From Cryptomeria japonica (Eukaryota; Streptophyta; Pinopsida; Cupressales; Cupressaceae): DNA of 64,000 nt. Of the stretch, positions 12,134 to 23,970 are shown one piece after another (the stretch's first letter is position 1; every line of letters begins with the position of its first letter). The stretch lies in the NCBI RefSeq assembly GCF_030272615.1, contig NC_081412.1, forward strand, positions 686,150,583-686,214,582, read 5' to 3'. The notes below the pieces were generated by a model. It saw nothing but the letters and a program-made list of their open reading frames with translations. It made no database searches and was not told the DNA's origin. The translations under genes and the position numbers were made by a program.

Positions 12134-13614
12134 GTGTTTGTAGTCGTTAAAGAAGGGATGTCAGACCAGAAGGCATTAATATCCAAGATGGATAACTCTG
12201 ATAATTGGATCATTAATAGTGGTTGTTCACACATGACCAGTTATCAGAGAAAATTTATTTCTCTGAGGGAATTTGAGGGCAGAGTGGTAAGATTTGGTAA
12301 TGACTTACCCTGCATGGTTAAAGGTAAGGGAACTATTTCTCTTAATGGAAAGAGTAATGCAGATGATGTCTACTGGGTTGAAGGTTTAAAGCAAAATCTT
12401 TTAAGTGTGGCACAAATCAATGACAAAGGATACCCATTGGAGTTTAAAAATGGTATGTACAAAATATATGGCAATAAAGGTGAACTGAGTGCAACCAGGA
12501 AGAAAACTAAATGTAAATTGTTTCACCTTAATCCTAAAGTCAACAACTATTTAATTGCAAAGATAGATGATAGTTGGCTTTGACATAGGATATTTTGTCA
12601 TATAAACTTTGATATCATTGTTAAAGTGAGTAAGTCCAAGACAGTGAGAGATTTGCCTCAGTTAGACAAACCGATTAATGCTCTGTGCAAAGAATGTCAG
12701 TTGGGAAAGATGACATCCTCAACTTTCAAAAGCAAATCTTTTTCAATGGAACATTTGTTAGATTTGGTTCATACTGATCTTTGTGGACCAATAAGAACAA
12801 AAAGTATTCAAGGTGACAAATATTTTACGATCTCATTGATGATTGCTCAAGGATGATGTGGGTCACATTCTTGAAGGATAAGACTAAAGCTTTTGGTAAG
12901 TTCAAGGCATTCGGAGCCTTAGTTGAGAAAGAGAGCGGTAAGAAGATAAAGTGTTTGAGGACAAATCAAGGTGGTGAATTTACTTTTGAGGAATTCACTA
13001 GGTATTGTGAAGAAAATGGTATCAAATGACATCTTTCTGCACATAGGACACCACAATAGAATGGTATCGCAGAGAGAAACAACCGGTCAGTTGTTGAAGC
13101 TGCTAGTGATTATATTAGAAAATTTGAGGCTAAAAGTGATGAAGGTATATTTGTTAGCTATTCCACCAAGAGTAAGGCCTGCAAGTGTTTTAACAACCGA
13201 ACACAAAGAATTATTGAGAGTGTTGATGTTTGAGTGGATGAAAATTCTAAAGTTTCAGAGGAAACCGGTTCAGAGAAAAAGGATGAAGATCCTCGCATTT
13301 TGTCTTTGGAACAAAAAACAGTGAAATTTGAAACTGACAAAGCAAATATTGATGTACTAGTTCAACCGGAACAGATAAATTCAAAAGAAGATGATGATAA
13401 TGAAGAAGTTGAACCTGAAAATAATGATCATGTTATTTCAAGATATGTGAGACTGAATCGAAATCCTGAACAAATTATTGGGGATAAGGATGTTGGAGTA
13501 CTAACCAGAAGAAGAATCAAAGAGAATTCTTGCATGATCTCCACTATTGAACAAAGAACTACTAAGGAAGCATTTGGTGATGATCATTGGGTTAAAGCTA
13601 TGGAGGAGGATTAG
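12134..13614 (+). pseudogene. Element B protease and integrase, broken and internally deleted
   Basis: Protease region shows WIINSGCSHMTS, where copia elements normally have DSGCSxHMT: the catalytic aspartate is asparagine. The GAG-pre-integrase zinc domain follows (H...H, then LCKECQLGK), then integrase core LVHTDLCGP, then LRTNQGGEF, where the second catalytic aspartate is also changed, then GIAERNN with the glutamate. Directly after NNRSVVEAA (about 13100) the frame jumps to SDYIRKFEAKSDEGI, which normally lies roughly 100 residues further on, so part of the integrase C-terminal half is missing. Stops at 12581 and 13027 and frameshifts add damage. Confidence 0.8.
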
Positions 13615-14500
13615 ATAAAATTGAGAAGAACAACACATGGACCTTAGTACCCCGACTAGTAAATAAAAATGTGATAGGTACTAAGTGGGTATTCAGGAAC
13701 AAGTTGACTGAAGATGGTGTTGTAGTTCGCAACAAAGCTAGGTTGGTTTGCAAAGGTTATGCACAAGAGGAAGGAGAAGACTTTGCACCAGTGGGAAGAC
13801 TGGAAGGTGTCAGAACTTTACTTGCATTTGCAGCACACAAGAAATTCAAGGTATACCAGATGGATGTTAAGTTTGCATTTTTGAATGGGATACTAGAAGA
13901 AGAAGTATACATTGAGTAGCCAGATTGTTATGCTCTGACTGATAAGAAAAAAATGGTATGCAGATTGCATAAAGCTTTATATGGATTAAAGTAGGCACCA
14001 AGAGCATGGTATGAAAGGCTTCATACACATCTGATGAAGATAAGCTTTCTGAGAACCAATGATGATAGTAACATTTATCTCAAATCCAAAGGAGATAAAA
14101 TACTAGTCAGCGAAGTATTTGTTGATGATATCATATTTGGAGGTAATGATGACACGAGCAACAATTTTGCAGATGAAATGAAAAATGAGTTTGAAATGTC
14201 TTTAGTGGGAGAAATAAAAAATTTTCATAGGCTTGCAAATACAACAAATGAAGAATGGTATTTTTGTCACATAATCTAAGTATGTGAAAGAGGTCTTGAA
14301 GACATTTGGTATGAGTGACTATAAGCCAGTTGGGACACCTATGGTTACAGGTTGTAAGTTGTCTAAGGAAGTTGAGTCCAAATCTATTGATGAGAAGGAA
14401 TACAGGTCAATGATTGGGAAATTGCACTATGTTGTCCACAACAAACCAGACATAGCTCATGTAGTTGGAATAGTTGCTAGATTCTAGAAGAATCCTAAGG
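13615..14500 (+). pseudogene. Element B reverse transcriptase, broken
   Basis: Copia reverse transcriptase. It starts at NTWTLVP and [11 protein letters not shown], then [23 protein letters not shown], then EEEVYIE. The catalytic box FVDDIIFGG (about 14119-14145) keeps both aspartates. Stops at 13917 and 13993 (in LYGLK*APRAWY) and a frame change near 14240 inactivate it. The thumb segment continues as DYKPVGTPMV and YRSMIGKLHYV. Confidence 0.82.
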
Positions 14501-14508
14501 AAACACAT

Positions 14509-15072
14509 TTGATAGCAACTGAAAGAATTTTTAGATACTTGAAAGGTACTGTTGATTATGGGTTATGGTATCCATATGGAGGAAATTTTGACTTGAAGGT
14601 GTACACAAATGCAGATTGGGTAGGAAATGTTGATGACCGGAAAAGCAAAACTGATGGAGCATTTTTTGTTAGAGGAAGACTTGTTTCATGGAGTAGTAAG
14701 AAGCAAAGTTGTACTTCACAATCTACTGCTGAAGCTGAGTATGTTGTAGCTTACATGAATTGCACACAGGCTATATGGATGAGGCACATTTTGGAAGGTT
14801 TTAAGATGAAGATTTCAGATCCTATAAATATTTTATGTGATAATACAAGTGCCATAAATATTTCCAAGAACCCTGTTTTACATGCACAAACCAAGTATAT
14901 TGAATTGAAGTATCATTTCTTGAGTGAAAAAGTGCAGAGTAAAGATGTGATCTTGGAGCATGTTTCTACCAATGAACAACTTGCACATATTTTTAGTAAA
15001 CCTCTACCTAAGACTACTTTTGAGTATCTTACAAGTCAGTTAGGTGTTGTCCCTCTTCATGAAGTTAGTTAA
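14509..15072 (+). pseudogene. Element B RNase H
   Basis: 187-codon open segment holding the copia RNase H. Visible blocks are YTNADWVGNVDDRKSKTDGAF, then VSWSSKKQSCTSQSTAEAEY, NPVLHAQTKYIELKYHFLSE and a final QLAHIFSKPLPK. The first catalytic position is conserved in NADW. The stop at 15070-15072 is the natural end of pol, followed by the purine-rich untranslated region. It is called pseudogene because the upstream pol frame is broken. Confidence 0.85.
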
Positions 15073-15404
15073 GTATGATGTAGATTACATGAGTCCCGAA
15101 GGTACTTGTAAAATTTTACAGAAGGACTGGTGTAGAAGTGGATTCATTCCGCAGGGGGAGCATCAAGTTGCAGATTGTTGATAATGCACAGTGAAATTTG
15201 ACATTACATGTTTTACTTTCAAATTGGCATTGCTGTCGAAGGGGGAGAAGAATTATGTGATTATGGGAAGGAGAAATAGTGACAAGATGAAGACATGGAG
15301 AGCATGGTGAATACTTGGTAATGTAAACCAGGATTCCTATTCACAATCACACAACGATCAATGGTATTGATATTTGTATTTCCATCAATGCCAAAGGGGG
15401 AGAT
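15073..15404 (+). promoter_or_regulatory. Element B 3' untranslated region with repeated polypurine tracts
   Basis: Three G-rich purine tracts, at 15151-15160, 15238-15250 and 15391-15404. The last abuts the 3' LTR and is the likely plus-strand primer. Similar multiple tracts occur before the 3' LTRs of C and E. Confidence 0.75.
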
Positions 15405-16770
15405 TGTTGGCATTTGCATGAAGATTGCATTAATGATATGTTATGTTGTCATTGATGTCAATTAATCGGTAATGATATTGTTAATATTATTGTAATATTG
15501 TTACTGTAACCGGTAGGAAGAATTTTTGGAGTGAACCGGTAACCAGTGTAAACCTTATCTATTGTTGTAACTAGTAAACCCTACCTATTGTTTTTGATAA
15601 ACCCTAGCCAATTAAGTTTGGTGAATTAGTTATATTGGTTTATGATCTGATGATGAGCGGTAATGATTATGACACGTATAATTATTGTATGAAGACAATT
15701 CCAAGAGATTTTGGCGAGTTGTTGTAATGGTTTTTATCTAGGGAATGAGCAAATGTATTGCATCTAATGCAAAGAACGTGATGAGTTACTAAGTTCGATG
15801 AAGTAGTGATCATGGAGTGATCAAGGTTTTCTTGATTGATGCGCAAAGATTGCTATGTAATCCAATGGTCACACTTGAACCGATTTGTTTGTAATCTCTA
15901 TGAGAATTAGGTTTTTGTTGTGTTACCAACTTGATTGATTTGTTTATAAGGTCAATGAAGTTGTTTAGTTTAATGAGTTGGCAAAGAGTGAGCACATATC
16001 AGTTGAGTGTGTGGTTGCCGAACTGGATGATGTATTTGCAATTTGAGTAAAGATAGATAGGAGCATGAAATGGATCTGATCAAGCAAGTGTAGTACTATT
16101 TAGATAGATCAACAAAATCCTATTGTTTTCTAACAATTACAGCAAAATTGAAATCCCCTAACCGGGTAAGCTCTAATAAGCTTGGTGTTATTCAAATCCT
16201 CTAACAAGGTGATCCATTAGATTGGATTTTCAAATCCTCTACCAAGGTTACTCCTGACAAAGTATTGCTTCTAACAAGGCATTTGTAGTCAATCCCTTAA
16301 CTGGGTGATTCCTAACAAGATCAGTTCTTCACAGGACTTTTTGTAAAGGTTTAACAAGCTAGGCTCCTAACAAGGCAAACTTCAGAAAAGTTCAGATAGT
16401 TATCTTGTGAGTCTCATCTCACCGTGGTTTTTACCTATTTTGGTTTCCATGTCAAAAAATTTGTGTCAAGTGGTGAATGTTTTTGTGGTTATGTTTTCAT
16501 GGTTGAATTACTTAACTAAACTATTTTGATAATTCATGATAACCAGAAGTATTGAGAAATGAAGAAGTTGTTTACTGTTAATTTGTTGTAACAGTCAACT
16601 AGTTTATCCTATGAGTTTTTATCTTGACAAAGGTATTACATTGTTAATTCTAAGTTTACTTTGAGAGATTAATTTTTGAGATTGGTGAGGTTTATATCAT
16701 TTTTTCTATCTACTGATTCACCCCCCCTCTCAGTAGTTGACCAAATACTTATTCTTTCATCATACCATCA
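15405..16770 (+). repeat. Element B 3' LTR
   Basis: 1366 bp, TGTTGGCATT...CCATCA. Its U5 stem reads CTACTGA (16710-16716) / TCAGTAG (16730-16736), so both arms differ by one base from the 5' LTR stem while pairing is kept. Confidence 0.9.
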
Positions 16771-16775
16771 ACACG

Positions 16776-17760
16776 AAGAGGAATGGTAGAGCGCGTGGGA
16801 ATGCAGACCCTGTTGTGATGGAAATATTGTGAGGAATTGCAACCCGATTGGAAGTCGTTGAGACAACCCAGAGTAGAGGCCGACATATTGAAGATGTAAG
16901 TGAAGATGAAGGAGAAGAAGCCCTGATAGAACAAGTAAACCCCCAAGCGATAAATCCAGATAAAGAGAGGTTTTTGAGGTTTTTTGAGTAGGGTGAATTT
17001 TAAACCTCATTTTACCCCACTAGAATATGATGGAAAGTTGGATTCAGTTGAATTAATGGATTGGATCTCGGAGATGGAGAAATATTTTGATTTTGAAAAC
17101 ACTGCAGAAGAAAGAAAGGTGAAATATGCCTGTACCCAGTTGAAGGGTCATCTATCTCTTTGGTGGGAGCATTTGTAGGTTGATAAACAAAGAAGAGGTA
17201 AAGAGAAGATCAAAACATGGGATCATATGGTTGCTAAGTGAAATCAAAATTTATGCTAGTTGATTATCAAGTGAATCTTTTCCAGAAGTTGCATAATTTG
17301 AGGCAGAAGGAATCTAGTGTGAAGTAGTACACTAAAACATTTTACAAGTTGAATATCGGAGCCAAACATATTGATGATGAAGTTGAAAAAGTTGCAAGAT
17401 ATTTGAATGGATTGCAGATGTCTATACAAGATGAACTCAGTTTGATGAAAGTACAGAGTGTTGAAGAAGCTTACCAGTATGCTCTTAAAGTAGAAGAGAA
17501 GCTGAACAAAAGACATGAGCAGAGACAGAGAGGTAGAGGTGGAAGGTTTTCCGGAGAAAGATTTCAAGGAGGAAGAGGATATACCAGAGGTAGAGAAACA
17601 TGTATGGATCAGAACACAAACAAGGAAGTGAGCAAAGAAGGTGATTCATATTGGAAATATGATAGAAATTTCTACTAGAGGAGAGAACCAAATGGCTACC
17701 GGAATAAGAATTTTGGAAAATATGATAGAAAACAAGACAAGAGAGTGTTTAGAGGAACTT
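16776..17760 (+). pseudogene. G2 gag, broken
   Basis: Continuation of the G2 internal region after element B. It starts inside the Gag N-terminal part and shows WISEMEKYFDFENT, QLKGHLSLWWEHL and a coiled segment ending EEKLNKRHEQRQRGRGGRF, the basic RNA-binding stretch. A zinc knuckle near 17755-17800 reads FYKCGGEGHCAFEY: the first and last cysteines are lost. Stops at 17176 and 17326 and several frame changes are present. It retains about 70 bases near 17275-17345 that G1 has lost. Confidence 0.8.
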
Positions 17761-18242
17761 TCTATAAGTGTGGAGGAGAAGGACATTGTGCTTTCGAGTA
17801 TAAGAAGACAAAGAATACTAGAACAACAGTAGTGGTGGAAGAAAGCCTCACCGGATTAGCTAATAAACTGGAAGATGGAGAACTGTTGATGATGATGAGA
17901 GGTTTGTTACACACCGGGAGAGATGAAGAGCCCTTGCAGAGGAAGAATTTGTTCAAAACTAGCTGTAAGGTATCCGATAAGTGCTATAAAGTTGTTATTT
18001 ATAGTGGTAGTTCATATAATCTTATTTCAAAAGAGATGGTGAATAAGTTGAATTTGAAAAGATTGAAACACCCTAAGCCTTATCAGATAGCATGGATTCA
18101 GGATGATCATAAGTTATTAGTAAGTGAGCAATGCTTGGTGAAATTGAAAATTAAGAATAATCACAATGAAGTCTTGTGTGATATTATGCCTATGGATATT
18201 TGTCACCTTTTGTTGGGTAGACCTTGGCAGTTTGATAGATAG
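17745..18242 (+). pseudogene. G2 protease with lost catalytic aspartate
   Basis: Gypsy aspartic protease region, open for 165 codons from the zinc-knuckle remnant to the LLGRPW box. The active-site triplet reads YSG instead of DSG: codon 18000-18002 is TAT, a single-base change from GAT. The rest matches G1 closely (LKHPKPYQIAWIQDDHK, MPMDICHLLLGRPW). A TAG at 18240-18242 closes the frame at the same place as in G1, so that stop may predate the separation of the two copies. Confidence 0.8.
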
Positions 18243-18278
18243 GCAATACATGATGGGAGGAATAATACATACACTATT

Positions 18279-19815
18279 GTGGCCAATGGGATGAAGAAAA
18301 ATTTGTTGCCCTTGGAGGAGCCTTTGAAGAGTGAAGTTTGTACGAATGCTAGAATCTATATAGTGGATGAAAGGAAATTCCTGGATGGAATGAGACATGT
18401 GAATGTGTGTTTTGCCTTAGTTCCTAAGAAGACTGAGAATCCAGAGCATGTAGAAGAACAACTAGAAGAGATAAAGGAGTTGCTGATAGAGTATGAAGAC
18501 ATCATTTCAGATAAAGTGCGTGATGGATTACCACCTGTGAGAAGTATCAGTCATTGCATGGAGTTGGTTCCCGGAGCTAGTTTGCCTAACAAAGCTGCAC
18601 ATCAGATGACACCAACAAAGAATGAAGAGTTGAATAGAAAAGTACATGAATTTTTGAAGAAAGGTTTGATCAGAGAAATTTTGAGTCCTTGTGTAGTACC
18701 AAAAATATTAGCACCTAAGAAGAATGGAGAATGGAGGATGTGTATCGATTTTAGAGCAATAAACAAGATCACAATGAAATGCTAGTTTCCTTTGCCTAGG
18801 ATGGATGACATAATGGACTGTTTAAGTGGAGCCAAATACTTTACAAAGATAGACTTGAAGAGTGGATATCATCAGATCAGTATCAGAGAAGGAGATGAGT
18901 GGGTGACAACATTCAAGACAAATGAAGGACTATATGAATGGTAGGTGATGCCTTTTGGGTTAACTAATGCACTGAGTACTTTCATGAGGTTGATGAATGA
19001 GGTATTGAAGAAATTCTTGGGTAAGTTTGTTGTTGTATATTTGGATGACATTCTGATTTTTAGTAAGACAAAAGAGGAGAATGTGTTGCATTTGAGATGA
19101 GTTTTGTAGAGGTTGAGAAAAGAAAAGTTGGTGATAAACCTTAAGAAGTGTACTCTCATTAGGGAAGAGTTAGTCTATTTGGGATTTGTGATATCTGAGG
19201 ATGGTTTGAAGATGGACCCTGAGAAAGTAAAAGCAATTGTTGAATGGCCTACACTCGAAAGCATTGGAGATGTAAGATGATTTCATGGATTGGCTAGTTT
19301 CTACTAGAAGTTCATTAGAAATTTCAATTCAGTTTGTAACCCTATAACTGAGACAATGAGGGGAGATAGGAAGGAATTCAGGTGGACCTCCAAAGCAAAG
19401 AAAAGTTTTTAACTGTTGAAGCAAAATTGACTGAGCATCCTGTGTTAGCTTTACCGGATTTCAATAAAGTATTTCAAGTGGATTGTGGTTCAAGTGGAAC
19501 TGCAATTGGAGCCGTATTGAGTCGGGAAGGGAGAGCAGTAGCTTATTCCCGTGAAAAATAGAATGATGTCTGGAGGAGATATTTAGTGTATGATCAAGAA
19601 TTTTATGCCATAGTTCAAGCCTTGAAGAAGTGGAGACATTACCTGTTGCCTAAAGAGTTTGTGTTGTATATAGATCATCAATCTTTCTAGTATTTGAACA
19701 GTCAGATTAAGTTGAATCAGAGACATATGAGATGGGTATAATTTTTGCAGAGTAACACCTTTGTGTTGAAGCATAGAAGTGGGAAATCTAACAAAGTTGA
19801 TGATGCATTGAGTAG
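18279..19815 (+). pseudogene. G2 reverse transcriptase and RNase H, broken
   Basis: The reverse transcriptase is more complete than in G1. It shows [37 protein letters not shown] and an intact YLDDILIFS box (about 19036-19062). Stops at 18783, 18943, 19099 and others break the frame. RNase H follows with FQVDCGSSGTAIGAVLSREG (the aspartate after cysteine is glycine), [23 protein letters not shown] and a C-terminal HRSGKSNKVDDALSRR. The 25 bases missing in G1 are present here. Confidence 0.83.
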
Positions 19816-20247
19816 AAGAAGGAATTTGCTGACAGAGATGAGAGTGGCATTATTAGGATTTGAGGAGTTGAAAACCTTGTATGATGATGACCTTGATTTT
19901 GGAGAACCTTGGAGAGCATGTAGAGAACCGGTTATGACAGATATAAACAAGTGGTTGAATTACTTCATTCAGGATGGGATATTATCCATAGGAGTTCAAT
20001 TGTGCATACCTAAGAGTTCTATGAGGGATAATTTGATAAAGGAGAAACATAGTGGAGGATTAGCAAGACACTTTGGTGTTGATAAAATAGTACCAGTGGT
20101 GAGTGAGAATTACTTTTGGCCCTAGATTCATAAGGATGTTAGGAAATATGTGCAAAGTTGTAGAGTTTGTCAAGTTGCTAAGGGTAGTAGCCAGAATGCG
20201 GGATTGTATAAACATTTGACAGTACCAGAGAGACCTTGGGAAGACAT
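19816..20247 (+). pseudogene. G2 integrase, N-terminal part, cut by element C
   Basis: Linker and zinc-binding domain of integrase: HSGGLARHFG, then after a stop (20123) KYVQSCRVCQVAKG supplies the two cysteines, completing an HHCC finger. The sequence then reads VPERPWEDI and is cut at 20247 by the left end of element C. The partner sequence MDFILGLPK resumes at 28834. Confidence 0.82.
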
Positions 20248-21444
20248 TGTTAGACAATTTAAATAACTGAAAGACAACTGAGAGGGAGGGGGGTGAATCA
20301 GTTGTCACAGATTACCGAAACTATTAGCAATTTAAACTTTAATACTGAGACAACAAACAAACCAATTAAGTATAAACAATAATCATAGAATAAATACCAT
20401 CCACACGACACCAAGATTTGTATGTGAAAAACATGGTAAATGGAAAAACCACGGTGGGAAGCCTACCCACAGTCAAATAATACTTCTCCAGTAAGTATGT
20501 GAATTAAAATTGGGCTTGCACTTGCAATAAGGCCAATAGCCTAGAGCACACTGCTCATCACAAAAGGAGCCTCACTAACTACATAAAAATCCAGACTATG
20601 ATTGGGAGAAGTGTTGAACTACAAAAGATAGCATCTCCTATGCTCGAGTACAGTTCTAGTTATGCTCAATACCAGAGGATTAAATCCTCTTACATAAACC
20701 CAATTCGATCTTGAATGATAAACCAACTCCTCTGCCTGAATGATATTACATTATTCATACATTACATTCTTTGACCATGACCTCTAACAATAACCATGAT
20801 GATCTACAATGAGATCTTACATCTATATATACAAATCCTCAACCAAAAACAATTAGGTCGGCCACCAGACAATAAACCAATTACATAATTACAAACCATG
20901 TCATCCTTAGACCAAACAAATAATATCAACACATAAGACATCCCAAAAATACATGAATATGTCCTACCCACACGTAACATTAAAGCTGGTCCATAACCTA
21001 GATCAACCGGGACCAAGTATAGGTCCACACGTCACAACAATGATCTCCATCCACCAAGTCTCGAACATGATCACCAAAAAAATCCTAAATCTTTACCAGA
21101 AGCTGCACCAATGCCACTTATGCAATTCATCAAAGATCTCAATCAAAAGCTCTACCGGTGAAACCCTCGTCAGAACCAAAAACCAATCTTCTAAGCAAGC
21201 AGGATAGCATCCGATCTCCAAACCAAAACCAACTGACCAAATATGAGCATGAGTATTATGAACAAGCCTATTCCATCACCAGCCTATACCGGAGCCTACC
21301 AGATCATGCCAGATCTAAGTTAACCAAAAACCACTCAACCTATCGAGACCAAAAGGGTGTTGATAAATCATCCAAACAACTAGTGTTGGCATCAATGACA
21401 AAACATCAATGCAACACATAATGAATTCCACCAAATGGCCAACA
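20248..21444 (-). repeat. Element C left (3') LTR
   Basis: 1197 bp from TGTTAGAC to CCAACA on the plus strand. A stem-loop at GACAACTGA (20273-20281) / TCAGTTGTC (20298-20306) lies 25 bases from the U5 end. Confidence 0.88.
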
Positions 21445-21805
21445 ATCTCCCCCTTTGGAATTGATGGCAACACTAGATGTGAAAACCATCTAAGTACCAA
21501 GAAATGCCAAACAAATTTCCCCCAATAGAAAACAACCAACAATCTCCCACAGATAGCTTTGAAAATCAATATCCCCCCCTCTAAATAATATCTTTGTAAA
21601 GCTCTGAATTTCTCTTCCTTTTTCTCATCAATATCACTCCCCCTTTGACATCAATGCCAGAAATCTAACAAAAATATCAAAGCAAAAACATAAGCCATTG
21701 AATCACAAAGCTGACTACTCCCCCTGAGTAGTAGCATCCCACATCAATGCCAGAATGAATAGTATTTCTGATAATGCATGCCAGACTGATGCCAAACTGC
21801 ATCAA
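21445..21805 (-). promoter_or_regulatory. Element C 3' untranslated region with repeated polypurine tracts
   Basis: Reading on the minus strand, purine tracts with five G occur at 21717-21729, 21636-21648 and next to the LTR at 21445-21457. The last is the likely plus-strand primer. Shorter G-rich tracts lie near 21511 and 21569. Confidence 0.7.
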
Positions 21806-22320
21806 TCAAGTCTCTACTGGAGGGGTAGAAACTCCCAATCTGTCTCTCAGGTACTCAAATGATTCCTTTGACAAAGGTTTAGTGAAAATATCTGCAATCT
21901 GCTCTTTAGTGTTCACATAAACTAGTCTAACTTTATTTGCTTCCACATTCTCCTTCAAAAAGTTATATTTGATAGATATGTGCTTTGTTTTAGAATGAAA
22001 TACCAGATTCTTTGATATATCAATAGCAGTAGAGTTATCACAGTGAATAAATACCGGTGCATCATAATTCACCTTTATATCACTCAACATTTGCTTCATC
22101 CATAAAACTTGTGTACAATTAGTAGCAACATCAACATACTCAACTTCAGCAGTAGATAAAGAAGTACATGACTATTTCTTGCTGATCCATGAAACCAACT
22201 TCTTTCCAAGAAAGAAAGCTCCATCAGAAGTACTTTTCCGGTCATCAACATCTCCAGCCTAATCAACATCTGTATATGCACATAAAGTAAAGTTATCATC
22301 CTTAGGGTACCACAAGCCAT
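21806..22320 (-). pseudogene. Element C RNase H, broken
   Basis: Copia RNase H in two overlapping frames. The upstream part carries the aspartate-containing block around the TDVD and DDRKSTS region (22200-22270). The downstream part reads FIHCDNSTAIDISKN, TKHISIKYNFLKENV and EQIADIFTKPLSKESFEYLRDRLGV, the standard C-terminal end of copia pol. A frame change near 22100 and a stop near 22175 break it. Confidence 0.8.
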
Positions 22321-23290
22321 ATTCTGATGTACCTTGCAAGTATCTAAAAATCCTTTTCACTGCCATCTCATGATTTTCTTTAGGATCACTCTGAAATATT
22401 GAAAAAATACAAACAAAATTCATAATGTCAGGCCTAGTTTGAGTCAAATAAAACAGAATTCCAATCATATATTTGTATCTTGTAGGATTTACTGGTGTAG
22501 AAACATCTTTTCTTGTCAATTTCTCACTTGTAACCATAGGAGTACTTACCGGTTCAAAATCTTCCATACCAAATTTCTTCAACAATTCCTTATCATATTT
22601 AGCTTGATAGATGAAAATACCTTTGTTAGTCTGAGTAATCTGCAAACCTAAGAAAAATTTCATCTCACCAATCATAGACATCTCAATTTCTTTCTCCATA
22701 TTTTTTAAAAATTCAATGCATAACTTATCTTCACCTCCAAAAATAATGTCATCAACAAATACTGATTAAATCAGTATATGATCATCAATGATCTTATAAT
22801 ATAAATTATTATCAGCACTACCCTTAGTAAAACCAAGATTTAAAAGATATTTATCCAACCTTGCATACTAAGCTCTAGGTGCTTGTTTCAATCCATATAT
22901 AGCTTTCCTTAGCCTGCAAACCATATCAGTATCATCTGATAGTGAAAAACCATCAGGTTGCTCAATATAAACTTCCTCATCAAGATCCCCATTAAAAAAT
23001 GCACATTTAATATCCATCTGATAAACCTTGTAGTTTTTAAAAGCAACATAGGCAAGAAATAATCTTACAGCTTCAATCCTAGCTACAGGTACAAAAGTCT
23101 CTCCATAATCAATTCCTTCCTTCTGAGAATATCCTTTACAAACCAATCTAGCCTTATTCCTTATAACTTGACATCCTCATTCAATTTATTCTTAAAACCC
23201 CATTTAGTTCCAATAATATTTTTATTTTTAGGTCGGGGAACCAAGGTCCATGTGTTATTTTTCTCAATCTGATCTAATTATTCTTCCATA
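22259..23290 (-). pseudogene. Element C reverse transcriptase, broken
   Basis: Copia reverse transcriptase read from about 23290 down to 22259. Blocks: NTWTLVPRP, then [28 protein letters not shown] split here as two runs near 23100, [41 protein letters not shown], then a stop, FVDDIIFGGEDK with both catalytic aspartates (about 22737-22763), and a thumb ending YLQGTSEYGLWYP. One stop and small frame changes separate these segments. Confidence 0.82.
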
Positions 23291-23629
23291 GCTTTCAACC
23301 AATATTCATCTTTACATGCCTCAATTACTGATACCAGTTCAACTTGTGAAATTAAACACACCTCATTAGTTTCTAGTCTTCTTCTTGTCATCACTCCATT
23401 TCTCTTATCCCCAATGATTTGATCTTCTAAATGATTCAATCTCACATACCTAATAGTCTTCTGACTTTCTGCTCCTCTTCCTCATTCTTCAGTTACTGCA
23501 GAATTCTCTCATACTACCGGAGTAACTGGTTCAACTCTTTTTTTAGTAAAGGTGCTACCGATTGAGATATAATCATTTCCACTATTGGTTCCTTCTCATA
23601 AACTCTGATTTGACTTCTGTTCAGCTCAT

Positions 23630-23970
23630 CTACTTTGACATTAGCACTCTCCACAATCCTGTGCAATCTCTTGTTATAAGATCTATATGCTTTGCTTTCA
23701 TTAGAATAACTAAGAAATATGCCTTCATCACATCTAGGATCACATTTCCCAATAATATCATCTCTCCTGATATAACTTTACTACCAAAAATGTTGAAATA
23801 CTTAATTGTAGGTGTATTGCCAAACCATAATTCATAAGGCGTCTTACCAGTTTCTCCTTTGATATGTACTTTGTTGAATGTATAAACCACTATGCTAACT
23901 GATTCTCTCTAGTAGATATGAGGTAGACTCACTTCCATCATCATTATTCTAGCAACATCCAAGATAGTTT
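23630..23970 (-). pseudogene. Element C integrase, C-terminal part
   Basis: Integrase continuation left of solo LTR D. It reads KTPYELWFGNTPTIKYFNIFGSK, the conserved copia segment after the catalytic core, followed by frame changes into a region with VDELNRS-type sequence. The upstream catalytic core lies right of D, ending near 25544. Confidence 0.72.

Larger units (their letters stand above)
9728..16770 (+). mobile_element. Full-length copia element B inserted in the G2 leader
   Basis: Two LTRs (9728-11095, 1368 bp; 15405-16770, 1366 bp) starting TGTTGGCATT and ending CCATCA. Flanking pentamers gcgcg (9723-9727) and acacg (16771-16775) fit a target duplication that has diverged by two G-to-A changes. 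Between the LTRs are a primer-binding site, gag, protease, integrase, reverse transcriptase and RNase H in the copia order, then purine tracts. The coding region is broken by several stops, frameshifts and an internal integrase deletion. G2 coding sequence resumes directly after the second LTR. Confidence 0.92.
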
